From positions 1 to 64,000 of the forward strand of contig JAGRDY010000002.1 of NCBI GenBank assembly GCA_020446815.1: a DNA stretch of 64,000 nt, given 5' to 3'. The position numbers were made by a program, and so were the translations under genes. The notes under the pieces are model-generated. The model was not told where the DNA came from. It saw nothing but the letters and a program-made list of their open reading frames with translations, and ran no database searches. Positions 1 through 8,846 of the stretch are shown piece after piece. The stretch's first letter is position 1. Each line of letters begins with the position of its first letter. The DNA comes from Paracoccaceae bacterium (GTDB lineage: Bacteria > Pseudomonadota > Alphaproteobacteria > Rhodobacterales > Rhodobacteraceae).

Positions 1-77
<77 letters not shown>

Positions 78-602
78 CCAACGGTGCATTGTCTATTCGC
101 TCGGACGGTCAGGTGCAAGGGCTGGTTTGAGGTTTTTACAGAAGGATTTCTGGAAAGTCGTAACGCGCTCACAAGAGATCGCACGGATTGGCCGAGCTGA
201 CGTTCAATTCGCGTCAGCCGTGCCTTGGTTTGACAGAGGGTCAAGGCCAGGGTTCGGGCCTTCATGCGGTTCAGCAACCGGGTCAGGTCCGTGACAGGCG
301 CGCCGCGCTCGATCGGCAATTCCCTGGGCTCATGCAGCTTCTTACGAACAGTGCAGCCCGGTTCCAGCTTGAATGCCGCGCCCATCAGCGTTGCTGCGTT
401 ACGCTGAAACATCGGGCATCATTCCTTGGGTTCGACCGAAGCGAGAGGCAGCGCGCACGCCGCCCACGGTCAGTTGATACGCCAAAGAAAGCGGCCAACG
501 GGAGGTCGCCATGAGCGGTCGGCCGCAACCTGAAATTTCCCGCAGACGTTTCTTTGCGGGGGCTGTGATCCCGCATCGCCGCCTTCACTTGGCGGCCGGT
601 GC
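78..602. other. intergenic region, no convincing gene
   Basis: About 525 bases between the initiator tRNA and the 3' flank of the permease. An open frame on the minus strand starts at 412 and runs without a stop through the tRNA gene and off the window edge; because it crosses the tRNA it is probably chance. Plus-strand frames here resemble no known family. A short inverted repeat (CCCGCA...TGCGGG) lies near 539-560. Nothing else could be supported. Confidence 0.4.
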
Positions 603-630
603 GATCCGGCGCCCCGATAAGCGCCGGATC
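603..630 (-). terminator. candidate hairpin after the nucleobase permease
   Basis: Perfect 10-bp inverted repeat GATCCGGCGC / GCGCCGGATC with an 8-nt loop, starting nine bases after the permease stop codon. No T run follows in the reading direction of the permease, so it may act as an mRNA 3' stabiliser rather than a true intrinsic terminator. Confidence 0.4.
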
Positions 631-638
631 GATGGTGT

Positions 639-2054
639 TCAGTCGTGCGGCAGTTTGCCTGCACCATGCCCGGAATGGCCGCCTGCGACCTCTTCGGTCG
701 ATTCGTCGCTGAGATGCTCGGGCAGAACCAGGTTGAGCACGATTGCGATAACGGCAGCAGGCAGCAGGCCGCTGGTCATCAGGATGCCCAATGTGTCGGG
801 CAGGTGCTGTACGGCGCCCGGCTCCAGTTGCAGGCCAAGGCCGATCGACAGGGAGATGGCGAAAATCACCATGTTCCGTTTGTTCCAGTCAACGTCCGAG
901 AGCATCGAGATACCGGCCGCGACAACCATGCCGAACATCACGATCACCCCGCCGCCGAGCACTTCGATCGGCACAGTCGAGATCGCGGCACCCACTTTCG
1001 GCACCAGGCCTGCGATGATCAGGAAGATCGCGCCGCAGGTCACCACATGGCGGCTCATCACGCCCGTCATGGCGATCAGCCCGACATTCTGGCTGAAGGA
1101 TGTGTTGGGCAGGCCGCCGAAGATACCGGCGATGGCCGAACCAAAACCGTCGGCATATGTGGCACCGCTCAGCTCCTTGCCGGTGGCTTCACGCTGCGCG
1201 CCACCCTTGGTGATACCCGAAACGTCACCCACGGTTTCAATGGCCGACACAACCGCCATGAAACAGAAACCCACGATTGCCGCAAAGTGAAATTCGATTC
1301 CGAAATGCAGCGGGCTTGGCAGGGCAAAGCTGGCCGCACGACCGACATTTCCGAAACTGACCATGCCGAAGGCCAGGGCCACGAGATAGCCCGCGATCAG
1401 CCCGATCAGCACGGCAGAAATGGATGCCATCCCCTTGGCGAAGAATTTGAAGCCCAGCGTGACCACGATCACCACAGAGGCGACGAACCAGTTGAGTGGG
1501 CTGCCGTATTCCGGCGTTCCAATGGCGGGAACACCGCCCGCCGCATACTGGATGCCGACCTGAACCAGCGCCAGGCCGATCATCATCACGATCAGGCCGG
1601 TGACCAGAGGCGGCAGGGCAAAGCGTATCTTGTTGATGATCAGACCGAGCGAGCCCTGAAATATGCCGCCGATGATCACACCACCCATGAGCCCGGCCAT
1701 GGCGTCGACGCCCTTTCCCGCAACCAGCGGGATCATGATCGGCAGGAACGCGAATGACGTTCCCTGGACAATGGGAAGCCTTGCGCCGATCGGGCCGGCG
1801 CCGACGGTTTGCAGCAAGGTCGCGACACCTGCAAAGACCATGCACATCTGGATCATGTAGATCATCTCCGGGAAATCGGGTGAATTCGACCCGAACCCGA
1901 ACCCTGCCGCCCCGGCGACAATAATGGCCGGTGTGACGTTCGACACGAACATCGCCAGAACATGCTGGATACCCAGCGGGATCGCCTGTGAAAGCGCAGG
2001 TGTATAATTGGGATCACGCATCTGCTCTGGTGTCCCGATCGAGATATTTGCCAT
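639..2054 (-). CDS. NCS2-family nucleobase (xanthine/urate-type) permease
   Basis: A 471-residue, very hydrophobic protein with many membrane segments. It carries the QH motif of the nucleobase-ascorbate/NCS2 family in the first segment (residues 30-31) and the family signature QNVGLIAMTG around residues 322-331. The family imports xanthine, urate or uracil with a cation across the inner membrane. A G rather than R/K at the end of the signature recalls bacterial urate or xanthine carriers, but the substrate is inferred mainly from the neighbours. The gene lies 58 bases downstream of the ureidoglycolate lyase gene on the same strand, and GGGGAAGA before the ATG is a good ribosome binding site. 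It probably feeds urate or xanthine to the degradation genes beside it. Confidence 0.9.
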   Translation of the reverse strand: MANISIGTPEQMRDPNYTPALSQAIPLGIQHVLAMFVSNVTPAIIVAGAAGFGFGSNSPDFPEMIYMIQMCMVFAGVATLLQTVGAGPIGARLPIVQGTSFAFLPIMIPLVAGKGVDAMAGLMGGVIIGGIFQGSLGLIINKIRFALPPLVTGLIVMMIGLALVQVGIQYAAGGVPAIGTPEYGSPLNWFVASVVIVVTLGFKFFAKGMASISAVLIGLIAGYLVALAFGMVSFGNVGRAASFALPSPLHFGIEFHFAAIVGFCFMAVVSAIETVGDVSGITKGGAQREATGKELSGATYADGFGSAIAGIFGGLPNTSFSQNVGLIAMTGVMSRHVVTCGAIFLIIAGLVPKVGAAISTVPIEVLGGGVIVMFGMVVAAGISMLSDVDWNKRNMVIFAISLSIGLGLQLEPGAVQHLPDTLGILMTSGLLPAAVIAIVLNLVLPEHLSDESTEEVAGGHSGHGAGKLPHD

Positions 2055-2112
2055 AAGATCTTCCCCGTTTTTTCCAAGTCCTGTCTGATCCGCCCCCGGG
2101 CGGCGTTAAACC

Positions 2113-2604
2113 CTATGCGGATTCGATCACATAGGGATAGTCAAACCAGTGCTCTTCCAGATTGGCGCCGCGTCCGATACGGTCGATGACCACGAACTGC
2201 CCTGGCTTTTCGATCGGGGCGAGCACACCGTGCCATATGCCGCGATGCAGATTTATGGATTGCCCCGGCTGGCTCACGAAGGCCCGAAGATTGACCGGCT
2301 TGCCAGCCGCGTCCCCGGCCACGACGACAAGCATCGCGACCCCGTTTGTCGGGATGAAAGCCTGGCTTCCTTCCGGGTGGCGTTCGACCATGTCCACCAA
2401 ATAAGGAAAGCTGCGCGCCTTGGCGTCGAAAATGCTTATTCCGGCGCGACCATCGGCGAAGTCAAGCGTTGCCAGATCGTGATGACGGCCACACATGCCC
2501 TGATTGATGATCTTGTCGGGGGCTCCCGAGATTTCGATCACGTCGCCGTAGGGGGCGAAATCAGCGCATGTCAGGGGCATCACACCCAGTGTCTTGGCTG
2601 TCAT
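2113..2604 (-). CDS. allA: ureidoglycolate lyase
   Basis: A 163-residue cupin-like protein matching the ureidoglycolate lyase family, which splits ureidoglycolate into glyoxylate and urea in the late stage of purine ring degradation. Family features visible are the FAPYGDVIE stretch near residues 16-24, the NQGMCGRHHDLA stretch, and INLHRGIWHGVL in the cupin core with its histidines. The start codon overlaps the stop of the upstream PuuE-UraD gene by four bases (ATGA), so the two are translationally coupled. No allantoicase or allantoate amidohydrolase gene is present in the window, so the step that supplies ureidoglycolate must be encoded elsewhere. Confidence 0.92.
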   Translation of the reverse strand: MTAKTLGVMPLTCADFAPYGDVIEISGAPDKIINQGMCGRHHDLATLDFADGRAGISIFDAKARSFPYLVDMVERHPEGSQAFIPTNGVAMLVVVAGDAAGKPVNLRAFVSQPGQSINLHRGIWHGVLAPIEKPGQFVVIDRIGRGANLEEHWFDYPYVIESA

Positions 2605-4016
2605 GGCAGGATATCCCGCAGGCGCAATTCGGCAATGCGCTCGACCTGACGGCAGGCTTCGGCGAATTCGGTGTCGCGGTCATTGCCGACACGCTTGCGG
2701 AAGGCTGCCGCGATCGCCGCCTTGTCATGGTCCCGCACCGCGATGATGAATGGAAATCCATGCCGGGCGACATATTGTGTGTTGAGCTGGGTGAAGGTCG
2801 CGCGCTCGGCGTCGGTCAGGGCGTCGAGGCCCGCGCTGGCTTGCTCGTGGGTGGATTCCGCCGTCAGCCGCTTGGCCTTGGCCAGTTTGCCCGCAAGATC
2901 GGGATGCGCGGTCAGAACGCCGAGACGTTCCTTTTCGCTGGCGGTACGGAAGACACGGCAAAGCGCGTTGTGGATGCCGGCCGCACAGTCATGCGCCGGG
3001 CCAAGCTCCAGGGCGTGGGCACGTTCGGCGACCCAGGCGGAATGTTCAAAGATCGAGCCGAATTTCGCCACGAATTCTGTCTTGCTCATCCTGCTCGGCC
3101 TGTCCCACCGCCGATGCGGATGTGCCTTGGCCCAATGTTCGGCAATGTCGATGCGTCGCGGGCACCAGACATCTTCATGGCCTTGAATGTAATCAATGAA
3201 CCGCATCAACCCGGCGATTTTTCCGGGGCGGCCAATCAGGCGGCAATGCAGGCCGACCGACATCATCGCCGGCCGACCGGACTGGCCTTCGGCGTAAAGG
3301 ACGTCAAATGCGTCTTTCAGGTATTGGAAGAAATCTTCGCCGCTCACCCAGCCCGGCGCGGTGGCAAAGCGCATGTCATTCGCTTCAAGAGTGTAGGGGA
3401 TGATCAGCTGATCGCGATCGCCCGCTTCGATCCAATACGGAAGATCATCGTCATAGGTATCGGAAATATAGTCGAAACCGCCTTCCTCGGCGACAAGGCG
3501 AACCGTGTTGACGCTGCACCGGCCGGTGTACCAGCCGCGTGGCCGGGATCCGACCACGGCGGTGTGCAAGCGGACCGCGGCTTCGATCGATGCGCGTTCC
3601 TCGGCCTCTGGCATGTCCTTGTGCTCGACCCATTTCAGCCCGTGCGACGCTATCTCCCATCCGGCGGCCTTCATCGCGGCGACCTGTTCTGGGCTTCGGG
3701 CAAGCGCCGATGCGACACCGTAAATCGTCACGGGAATACCAGCGCCTGTGAACAGCCGGTGCAGCCGCCAGAATCCGGCGCGGGCACCGTATTCGTAGAT
3801 CGATTCCATGTTCCAGTGACGCTGCCCGGGCCACTGAGCGGCACCCGGAATGTCGGAAAGAAAGGCTTCGGACGCGGCGTCGCCATGTAGGACGCAGTTT
3901 TCACCGCCTTCTTCGTAATTCAATACGAACTGAACCGCGACCCTGGCCCCACCGGGCCAGTTCGCATTGGGTCGCGACGGGCCATGGCCGCGCATGTTGC
4001 GGGTGTAACGATGCAA
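2601..4016 (-). CDS. puuE: PuuE-type allantoinase fused to OHCU decarboxylase
   Basis: A 471-residue two-domain protein. Residues about 1-300 are a polysaccharide-deacetylase-like domain of the PuuE allantoinase type, the cofactor-independent class that opens allantoin to allantoate (IASHGLKWVEHKDM around residues 122-135 is typical). Residues about 308-471 match 2-oxo-4-hydroxy-4-carboxy-5-ureidoimidazoline (OHCU) decarboxylase, UraD: FEHSAWVAERA near residue 323, HPDLAG near 371, and HGFPFIIAVRDH at 419-430. The fusion joins two consecutive steps, OHCU to (S)-allantoin and allantoin to allantoate. It is first in an operon with allA and the permease and is divergent from uraH. Stand-alone forms of both enzymes are also common in bacteria. 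Confidence 0.93.
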   Translation of the reverse strand: MHRYTRNMRGHGPSRPNANWPGGARVAVQFVLNYEEGGENCVLHGDAASEAFLSDIPGAAQWPGQRHWNMESIYEYGARAGFWRLHRLFTGAGIPVTIYGVASALARSPEQVAAMKAAGWEIASHGLKWVEHKDMPEAEERASIEAAVRLHTAVVGSRPRGWYTGRCSVNTVRLVAEEGGFDYISDTYDDDLPYWIEAGDRDQLIIPYTLEANDMRFATAPGWVSGEDFFQYLKDAFDVLYAEGQSGRPAMMSVGLHCRLIGRPGKIAGLMRFIDYIQGHEDVWCPRRIDIAEHWAKAHPHRRWDRPSRMSKTEFVAKFGSIFEHSAWVAERAHALELGPAHDCAAGIHNALCRVFRTASEKERLGVLTAHPDLAGKLAKAKRLTAESTHEQASAGLDALTDAERATFTQLNTQYVARHGFPFIIAVRDHDKAAIAAAFRKRVGNDRDTEFAEACRQVERIAELRLRDILP

Positions 4017-4360
4017 TTCCGCTCTCCTGTTGCCACATTCTTATAGAGTAGGATAATTCACAATGCCTTCGTGTTTTTTTTGAAAGAGCTTTCTGAATCT
4101 TTTTTGTGTATCAAACCATGCGCAAGCCGCAAGAATGAGCTCCAAGATCTATCGGGCTACAGGATGCCATGAATTTCGGAGTTCGAACAAACCTTGCGGC
4201 AAACTTGACCCATGCCCGGCGCGCCCAAAGCGGTTTGGCTTCTATCTGAGTCAGATCGAGGGCAGACCAATTCAGGCGCGCGCCGGGAATAGTAGCGTTT
4301 TGCTTTGGCTGTGGTGCACCACAACAAACGCCAGACGCCGTAGCAACAGGAGAAGACGAA
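4017..4360. promoter_or_regulatory. divergent regulatory region of the urate genes
   Basis: A 344-base AT-richer gap between divergently read puuE and uraH, holding no convincing gene. It contains TTTG-N5-CAAA at 4103-4115, embracing the octamer GTGTATCA (4106-4113) that also occurs, on the other strand, in the lysR-puuD gap. It also contains the perfect 14-bp palindrome TGTGGTGCACCACA at 4310-4323, some 37 bases before the uraH start. These are the best operator candidates for the nearby LysR regulator or another regulator of purine breakdown. Confidence 0.45.
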
Positions 4361-4714
4361 ATGCCCGGATATCTGACCACGCATGTGCTCGACACCGCGC
4401 GCGGCTGTCCCGCAAAGGGATTGAAAATCGACCTTTACCGGATCGAAGGCGAAGCGCGCACGCATCTGCGAAGCCTGGTGACCAATGATGACGGGCGCAC
4501 CGATGAACAGATCCTGCCCGCCGCCGAATTCGCACCGGGAACCTATGAATTGGTGTTCCACACCGGCGCATATCTGGATGCTTCGGGCGTGCCACCGGAA
4601 GCACCGCGGTTTCTTGACATCGTGCCCTTGCGTTTTGGCATGTCGGAAAAGGCTCATTACCATGTGCCGCTGTTGCTTTCGCCCTTTGGGTATTCGACCT
4701 ATCGCGGCAGTTAG
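4361..4714 (+). CDS. uraH: 5-hydroxyisourate hydrolase
   Basis: A 117-residue transthyretin-like protein that hydrolyses 5-hydroxyisourate, the product of urate oxidation, to OHCU. It begins with the conserved [14 protein letters not shown] block carrying the family histidine and ends in the diagnostic C-terminal tetrapeptide YRGS, which separates HIU hydrolases from vertebrate transthyretins. The [20 protein letters not shown] end is also typical. AGGAGA lies just before the ATG. It is read alone, divergent from puuE-allA-permease and convergent with the LysR gene, and completes the PuuD-UraH-UraD sequence of steps in this cluster. Confidence 0.96.
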   Translation: MPGYLTTHVLDTARGCPAKGLKIDLYRIEGEARTHLRSLVTNDDGRTDEQILPAAEFAPGTYELVFHTGAYLDASGVPPEAPRFLDIVPLRFGMSEKAHYHVPLLLSPFGYSTYRGS

Positions 4715-4722
4715 CAAGCCCC

Positions 4723-4745
4723 GCGCCCGCCTGGGCGCGCGCTTT
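4723..4745 (+). terminator. candidate terminator after uraH
   Basis: Hairpin GCGCCC-GCCT-GGCGC-type (six perfect pairs, 4-nt loop) directly after the uraH stop, followed by GCGCTTTGT. It lies between convergent uraH and the LysR gene. The T run is short, so efficiency is uncertain. Confidence 0.45.
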
Positions 4746-4746
4746 G

Positions 4747-5649
4747 TCACGGCATTGATGCCTTGATGTGGTCGACGACGAAATCGATGAACAGGCGCGC
4801 CTTCGGGTCCTGGCGCCGCCGGTGCATGTAGAGACAGGCCATCTGGATCGGCACCGGGGGTTCCTTTTCCAGAACCGGAACAAGGGTTCCCGCCGCAAGG
4901 TGCTCGGCGATCTCGAAGACCGGTTTGAGCACGATACCGTGCCCGTCAAGCGCCCAGCTAGTCAGTACATCGCCATGGTCCGTCTCATAGGGGCCGGCCA
5001 CCGAAACCCGCTTCACACCCTCCGCCGTTTGCAGCGGCCACTGGAATTCGGGCACGCCAGGGTAGCGCAGGATAAGGCAGTTATGCTTTTGCGACCGCAG
5101 ATCATCGGAACTGACCGGGTTTCCGTTCCGGGCGACATATTCGGGTGACGCGCACAAGATGCGCGGGCAATCGGCGATTTTTCTTATCCGCAGGGTGGAA
5201 TCTTCCGGCACCCCCAGAAAAAAGGCGGCGTCAAGGCCTTCTGCGGCCAGGTCGAGCTTGCGATCCGACAGCCGCAGACGAATGCTGATCAGCGGATAGG
5301 CGGCGTGGAACTTCGGAATTGCCGGTGCCACCAGCCGCTGACCCAACCCAAGTGGCGCAGCCACGAAAAGCGAGCCCCGCGGAGTCTGAGTCACATCGCT
5401 GATAACCGCTTCGGCTTCATCCACGGCCTCCAGAATCTTCATCGCCCCGTGATAGAACAGATTGCCCTGCTCGGTGGGGTTGAGCAGCCGTGTGGTACGC
5501 TGAAACAACCGCACATTCAGATGTTCCTCCAACTGTGATATCCGCGAAGACGCTACTGCCGCAGAAATCCGCAAATCACGCGCTGCCGCCGACATGTTGC
5601 CAAGTTCGTAGACACGAACGAAGGTGCGAATGTTGTCCAGATAGGCCAT
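4747..5649 (-). CDS. LysR-family transcriptional regulator
   Basis: A 300-residue LysR-type regulator. Residues about 1-60 are the winged helix-turn-helix (FVRVYELGNMSAAARDL, then SSRISQLEEHLNVRLFQRTT), and the remainder is the periplasmic-binding-protein-like effector domain. It is divergent from puuD with a 104-base gap and lies inside the urate cluster. It is therefore the best candidate regulator of puuD, uraH and the puuE operon, probably sensing urate or a breakdown product; that role is inferred from position only. Confidence 0.9.
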   Translation of the reverse strand: MAYLDNIRTFVRVYELGNMSAAARDLRISAAVASSRISQLEEHLNVRLFQRTTRLLNPTEQGNLFYHGAMKILEAVDEAEAVISDVTQTPRGSLFVAAPLGLGQRLVAPAIPKFHAAYPLISIRLRLSDRKLDLAAEGLDAAFFLGVPEDSTLRIRKIADCPRILCASPEYVARNGNPVSSDDLRSQKHNCLILRYPGVPEFQWPLQTAEGVKRVSVAGPYETDHGDVLTSWALDGHGIVLKPVFEIAEHLAAGTLVPVLEKEPPVPIQMACLYMHRRRQDPKARLFIDFVVDHIKASMP

Positions 5650-5753
5650 GACTGAATTAACTGGCTTTTTTTGAAGCAGTTAGGGTTTTTTGCGTGATAC
5701 ACGAAAATGCAGGCCTGCACTAGCGTGTTTCGGCAGCAGAAAGGGAGGAATCA
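5650..5753. promoter_or_regulatory. lysR-puuD divergent promoter region
   Basis: A 104-base gap with an interrupted palindrome CGTG-ATA-CACG at 5693-5703, flanked by TTTTG and AAAA. On the minus strand it contains GTGTATCA, which also occurs in the puuE-uraH gap. LysR proteins usually bind such T-N11-A dyads next to their own promoter, so this is a plausible operator. The ribosome binding site GGGAGGA precedes puuD. Confidence 0.45.
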
Positions 5754-7013
5754 ATGTACGACTTCGCAATCATGTGGGACTGGCTGGCATTCGCTGTTCG
5801 CTGGTTGCACGTCATCACGGCCATGGCCTGGATTGGTGCGTCATTCTATTTCATTGCTCTCGATCTCGGCCTGAAGAAAGTGCCCAACATGCCGGTTGGC
5901 GCCTATGGCGAGGAATGGCAGGTTCACGGCGGCGGATTCTACCATATCCAGAAATATCTCGTCGCCCCGGAAAACATGCCCGATCACCTGATCTGGCACA
6001 AATGGCAAAGCTACACGACCTGGCTGTCGGGTGCGGCGCTTTTGATGATCGTCTACTGGGTTGGCGGTGAACTTTATCTGATCGACGCCAGCAAGGCGGA
6101 TCTGGCGCTGTGGCAGGGTATCCTGATTTCGGCGGCATCGCTTTCGATCGGCTGGCTGGTCTATGACTATCTGTGCAAATCCGGGCTGGGTGAAAAACCG
6201 ACGCTGCTCATGCTATTGTTGTTTGTTCTGCTTGTCGCCATGGGCTGGGGCTATAACGAGATTTTCACCGGCCGCGCTACCATGCTGCATCTGGGCGCCT
6301 TTACCGCGACCATCATGACGGCCAACGTGTTCTTCATCATCATGCCCAACCAGCGGATCGTGGTCAAAGACCTGCAAGAGGGGCGCACACCCGACGCGAA
6401 ATACGGCAGGATCGCCAAACTGCGTTCGACCCATAACAACTACCTGACCCTGCCGGTCATTTTCCTGATGCTGTCGAACCACTATCCGCTGGCCTTCGCG
6501 ACCGAATACAACTGGATCATCGCCGCACTGGTATTCCTGATGGGCGTAACGATCCGGCACTATTTCAACACCATGCATGCCACCGGCGCGGGCCCGAACT
6601 GGACCTGGCTCGCCACGGCGCTCCTGTTTGTCTGTGTCATGTGGCTTTCCACGGCGCCCCTGATGCAGGACAGCGTGGAGGATTCCGAAGCGCGGGCACT
6701 GACCAGGAGCGAGCAGGTCTTCGCCAGCGCCGCAGGGTTCGAAGACGTGACCGATATCGTTCCCGGCCGCTGTTCGATGTGTCATTCGCGCGAACCGTTC
6801 TATGACGGTATTCACCGCGCTCCGAAGAACATCTTGCTCGAGACCCCGGCCGATATCGCCAGGGCGGCGCGGATGATTTATTTGCAGGCCGGTGTCAGTG
6901 ACGCGATGCCGCCCGCGAATGTCAGTTTCATGGAAGAGGAAGAGCGCAAGACCATCCGCAGATGGTACAAGGCTGCTGAAAACGACCTGCCGTTCGGCGT
7001 GGCGATGGAGTGA
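5754..7013 (+). CDS. puuD: membrane urate hydroxylase with cytochrome c domain
   Basis: A 419-residue protein of the PuuD family, the membrane-bound urate oxidase that turns urate into 5-hydroxyisourate and passes electrons to the respiratory chain. About eight hydrophobic segments cover residues 10-310, with family stretches such as WLHVITAMAWIGASFYFI and RSTHNNYLTLPVIFLM. A soluble C-terminal cytochrome c domain has the haem motif CSMCH at residues 340-344 and a later methionine in SDAMPPANVSF as likely axial ligand. Length agrees with the family. It is divergent from the LysR gene and probably regulated by it. Unlike soluble uricase it should not make hydrogen peroxide (family knowledge). 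Confidence 0.95.
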   Translation: MYDFAIMWDWLAFAVRWLHVITAMAWIGASFYFIALDLGLKKVPNMPVGAYGEEWQVHGGGFYHIQKYLVAPENMPDHLIWHKWQSYTTWLSGAALLMIVYWVGGELYLIDASKADLALWQGILISAASLSIGWLVYDYLCKSGLGEKPTLLMLLLFVLLVAMGWGYNEIFTGRATMLHLGAFTATIMTANVFFIIMPNQRIVVKDLQEGRTPDAKYGRIAKLRSTHNNYLTLPVIFLMLSNHYPLAFATEYNWIIAALVFLMGVTIRHYFNTMHATGAGPNWTWLATALLFVCVMWLSTAPLMQDSVEDSEARALTRSEQVFASAAGFEDVTDIVPGRCSMCHSREPFYDGIHRAPKNILLETPADIARAARMIYLQAGVSDAMPPANVSFMEEEERKTIRRWYKAAENDLPFGVAME

Positions 7014-7074
7014 CAATCTTTATCCAGGCCGACATGAGGCAGAAACTGCGCCCTGGCGATGCGCCGGACCGGGC

Positions 7075-7806
7075 TCAGCGGTGTTCTTTCCGGTCGAGCC
7101 AGTCGCGGATGATCCTGCGATGCCGTTCGTGCCCGTAGCTCGGGAAATGGCCGCCGTGCACGATCCGCACCGGCAGATCGTAAAGACGGACCATCGAGCG
7201 GTAATAATCCGCCGCGTCGGCGTGATAGGTGTCTTCGATGAGCGGCCCGTCATAGACGATGTCGCCGGAAAACAGGATGCCCGTCTTCGCCTCCCAGAGC
7301 GCGATGCCGCCGGGGCTGTGCCCGGGGGTGTGGATCACCTCGAAGGCGCGGTCTCCGAGGTCGATCACATCGCCGTCATGCAAGAGCCGTGTCGCCGGGG
7401 CGGCCCGCAGCGAATAGCTTGAGGACCGGTAGGGCAGCGGCGGCAGGCGGGTGAATATCCCGTCCGCGACATAGGGATCGGCCAGCGTGGCCGCATTACC
7501 CGGATCGGCAAGAATGCCGGCCTCTGCCTCATGCACGCAGCGGTCGGCGAATTCGTGGTGGCATCCGATATGATCGAAATGCGTGTGACTGGCGACCGCG
7601 GTCAGGTCGCGTTCGGTAACGATCGGCACCCACTCGCGCAGGCTGACCACACCCATGCCGCTGTCGACCAGCATGTCGCGGTCGCGCCCCCGCACATGCC
7701 ATATGTTGCAGCGATAGAACTCCTCGATGAAGGGCTCGCAGATATAGGTTACGCCGTCGCCGCGGCGCATGATGCGATACCAGTCCTCGGGCCGGGCGCG
7801 GGTCAT
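7075..7806 (-). CDS. metallo-beta-lactamase-fold hydrolase
   Basis: A 243-residue MBL-fold protein with the full metal-binding set: SHTHFDHIG (HxHxDH), HTPGHSPGG, the bridging aspartate in FSGDIVYDG, and a late histidine in HGGHFPSYG. Family members hydrolyse thioesters, lactones, amides or phosphodiesters, so the substrate cannot be read from sequence. Its start overlaps the stop of the ABC ATPase by four bases, and it is the last gene of a five-gene operon with a polyamine-type ABC transporter. This suggests it acts on the imported compound or its product. Convergent with puuD. Confidence 0.85.
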   Translation of the reverse strand: MTRARPEDWYRIMRRGDGVTYICEPFIEEFYRCNIWHVRGRDRDMLVDSGMGVVSLREWVPIVTERDLTAVASHTHFDHIGCHHEFADRCVHEAEAGILADPGNAATLADPYVADGIFTRLPPLPYRSSSYSLRAAPATRLLHDGDVIDLGDRAFEVIHTPGHSPGGIALWEAKTGILFSGDIVYDGPLIEDTYHADAADYYRSMVRLYDLPVRIVHGGHFPSYGHERHRRIIRDWLDRKEHR

Positions 7807-8846
7807 CGCGGTTGCCCGGCAAAGATCGACAGATCGCCGGGATCGGCGGTGAGTGTCAAGGTTGCGTTCACCTCGGGGCGGGCGTTCGGTGGAAGATGTG
7901 CGACGAGGATGAGATCCGGCGCGGCCTCGGGCGCAAGGTGCACACGGAAATGCGTGCCGAAGAAAGCGGCATCAATGATCGTGGCGCGGCCCATCTTCCA
8001 GCCTTCGCCCTTCGTGCCGATCTGCTCGGGGCGCAGACAGATCGCCACCGCGCCTTGTGGCGCATCACCCGCCGGCAGCGCGCCAAGCGGCGTTTCGATC
8101 CACTCGCCCTTGCGGTGCCCGGCAATCCGGTTCATTTCGCCCATGAAGCCCGCGGCGAAAAGGGTGCGCGGCTTGCGATAGACGCGGTCGGGCGGGCCCA
8201 CGTCCTCGATCCGGCCGCGGTTCATCACGACGATGCGGTCGGCGATCGCCATTGCCTCTTCCTGATCGTGGGTGACGTGAACGAAGGTCGTGCCCAGCTT
8301 GCGCTGGATCGTCTTCAATTCGTCCTGCATGGCGCGCCGCAGCTTGAGATCGAGCGCGCCGAGAGGCTCGTCCAGCAGCAGAACCTCCGGGTCGACCGCC
8401 AGCGCGCGGGCCAGCGCGACGCGCTGGCGCTGACCACCCGAGAGCGCGTGCGGGCGCTTGCCTGCGGCATCGGCAAGCCCGACCAGTGCCAGCAGTTCCT
8501 CGGCCTTCCGGTGCCGCGCGGCCTTTGTCACCCCCGCCATGCGGGGCCCAAAGCTCACGTTGTCGCGCAGGTTCATGTGCGGGAAAAGAGCGTAATCCTG
8601 AAACATCGTCGTTGTCGGGCGCTTGGCGGGCGCCACATCCGTCATGTCGCGCCCACCGATCAGCACGCGGCCCTGCATTGGGTTTATGAAACCGCCCAGA
8701 ACCGAAAGCAATGTCGTCTTGCCGCAGCCCGAGGGGCCGAGAAGCACGATGTATTCACCTGCGTCGATTTCAAGCTCGATCTCCGCCAGCGCCCGGAAAT
8801 CTCCGAAATCATGGCCGATACCCGAAAGCATGATGGCGGCGGTCAA
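7803..8846 (-). CDS. ABC transporter ATP-binding protein, PotA-like
   Basis: A 347-residue ABC ATPase. Visible motifs: Walker A GPSGCGKTT near residue 37, signature LSGGQRQRVALARAL, Walker B LLLDEPLGALD, and the H-loop in FVHVTHDQEEAM. About 110 residues follow as a TOBE-type regulatory domain, as in spermidine/putrescine and iron importers. It powers the importer formed by the two permeases encoded next to it; adjacent genes overlap by four bases on both sides. The substrate is inferred from the binding protein and the neighbouring ureohydrolase to be a polyamine-like or guanidino compound. Confidence 0.93.
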   Translation of the reverse strand: MTAAIMLSGIGHDFGDFRALAEIELEIDAGEYIVLLGPSGCGKTTLLSVLGGFINPMQGRVLIGGRDMTDVAPAKRPTTTMFQDYALFPHMNLRDNVSFGPRMAGVTKAARHRKAEELLALVGLADAAGKRPHALSGGQRQRVALARALAVDPEVLLLDEPLGALDLKLRRAMQDELKTIQRKLGTTFVHVTHDQEEAMAIADRIVVMNRGRIEDVGPPDRVYRKPRTLFAAGFMGEMNRIAGHRKGEWIETPLGALPAGDAPQGAVAICLRPEQIGTKGEGWKMGRATIIDAAFFGTHFRVHLAPEAAPDLILVAHLPPNARPEVNATLTLTADPGDLSIFAGQPR

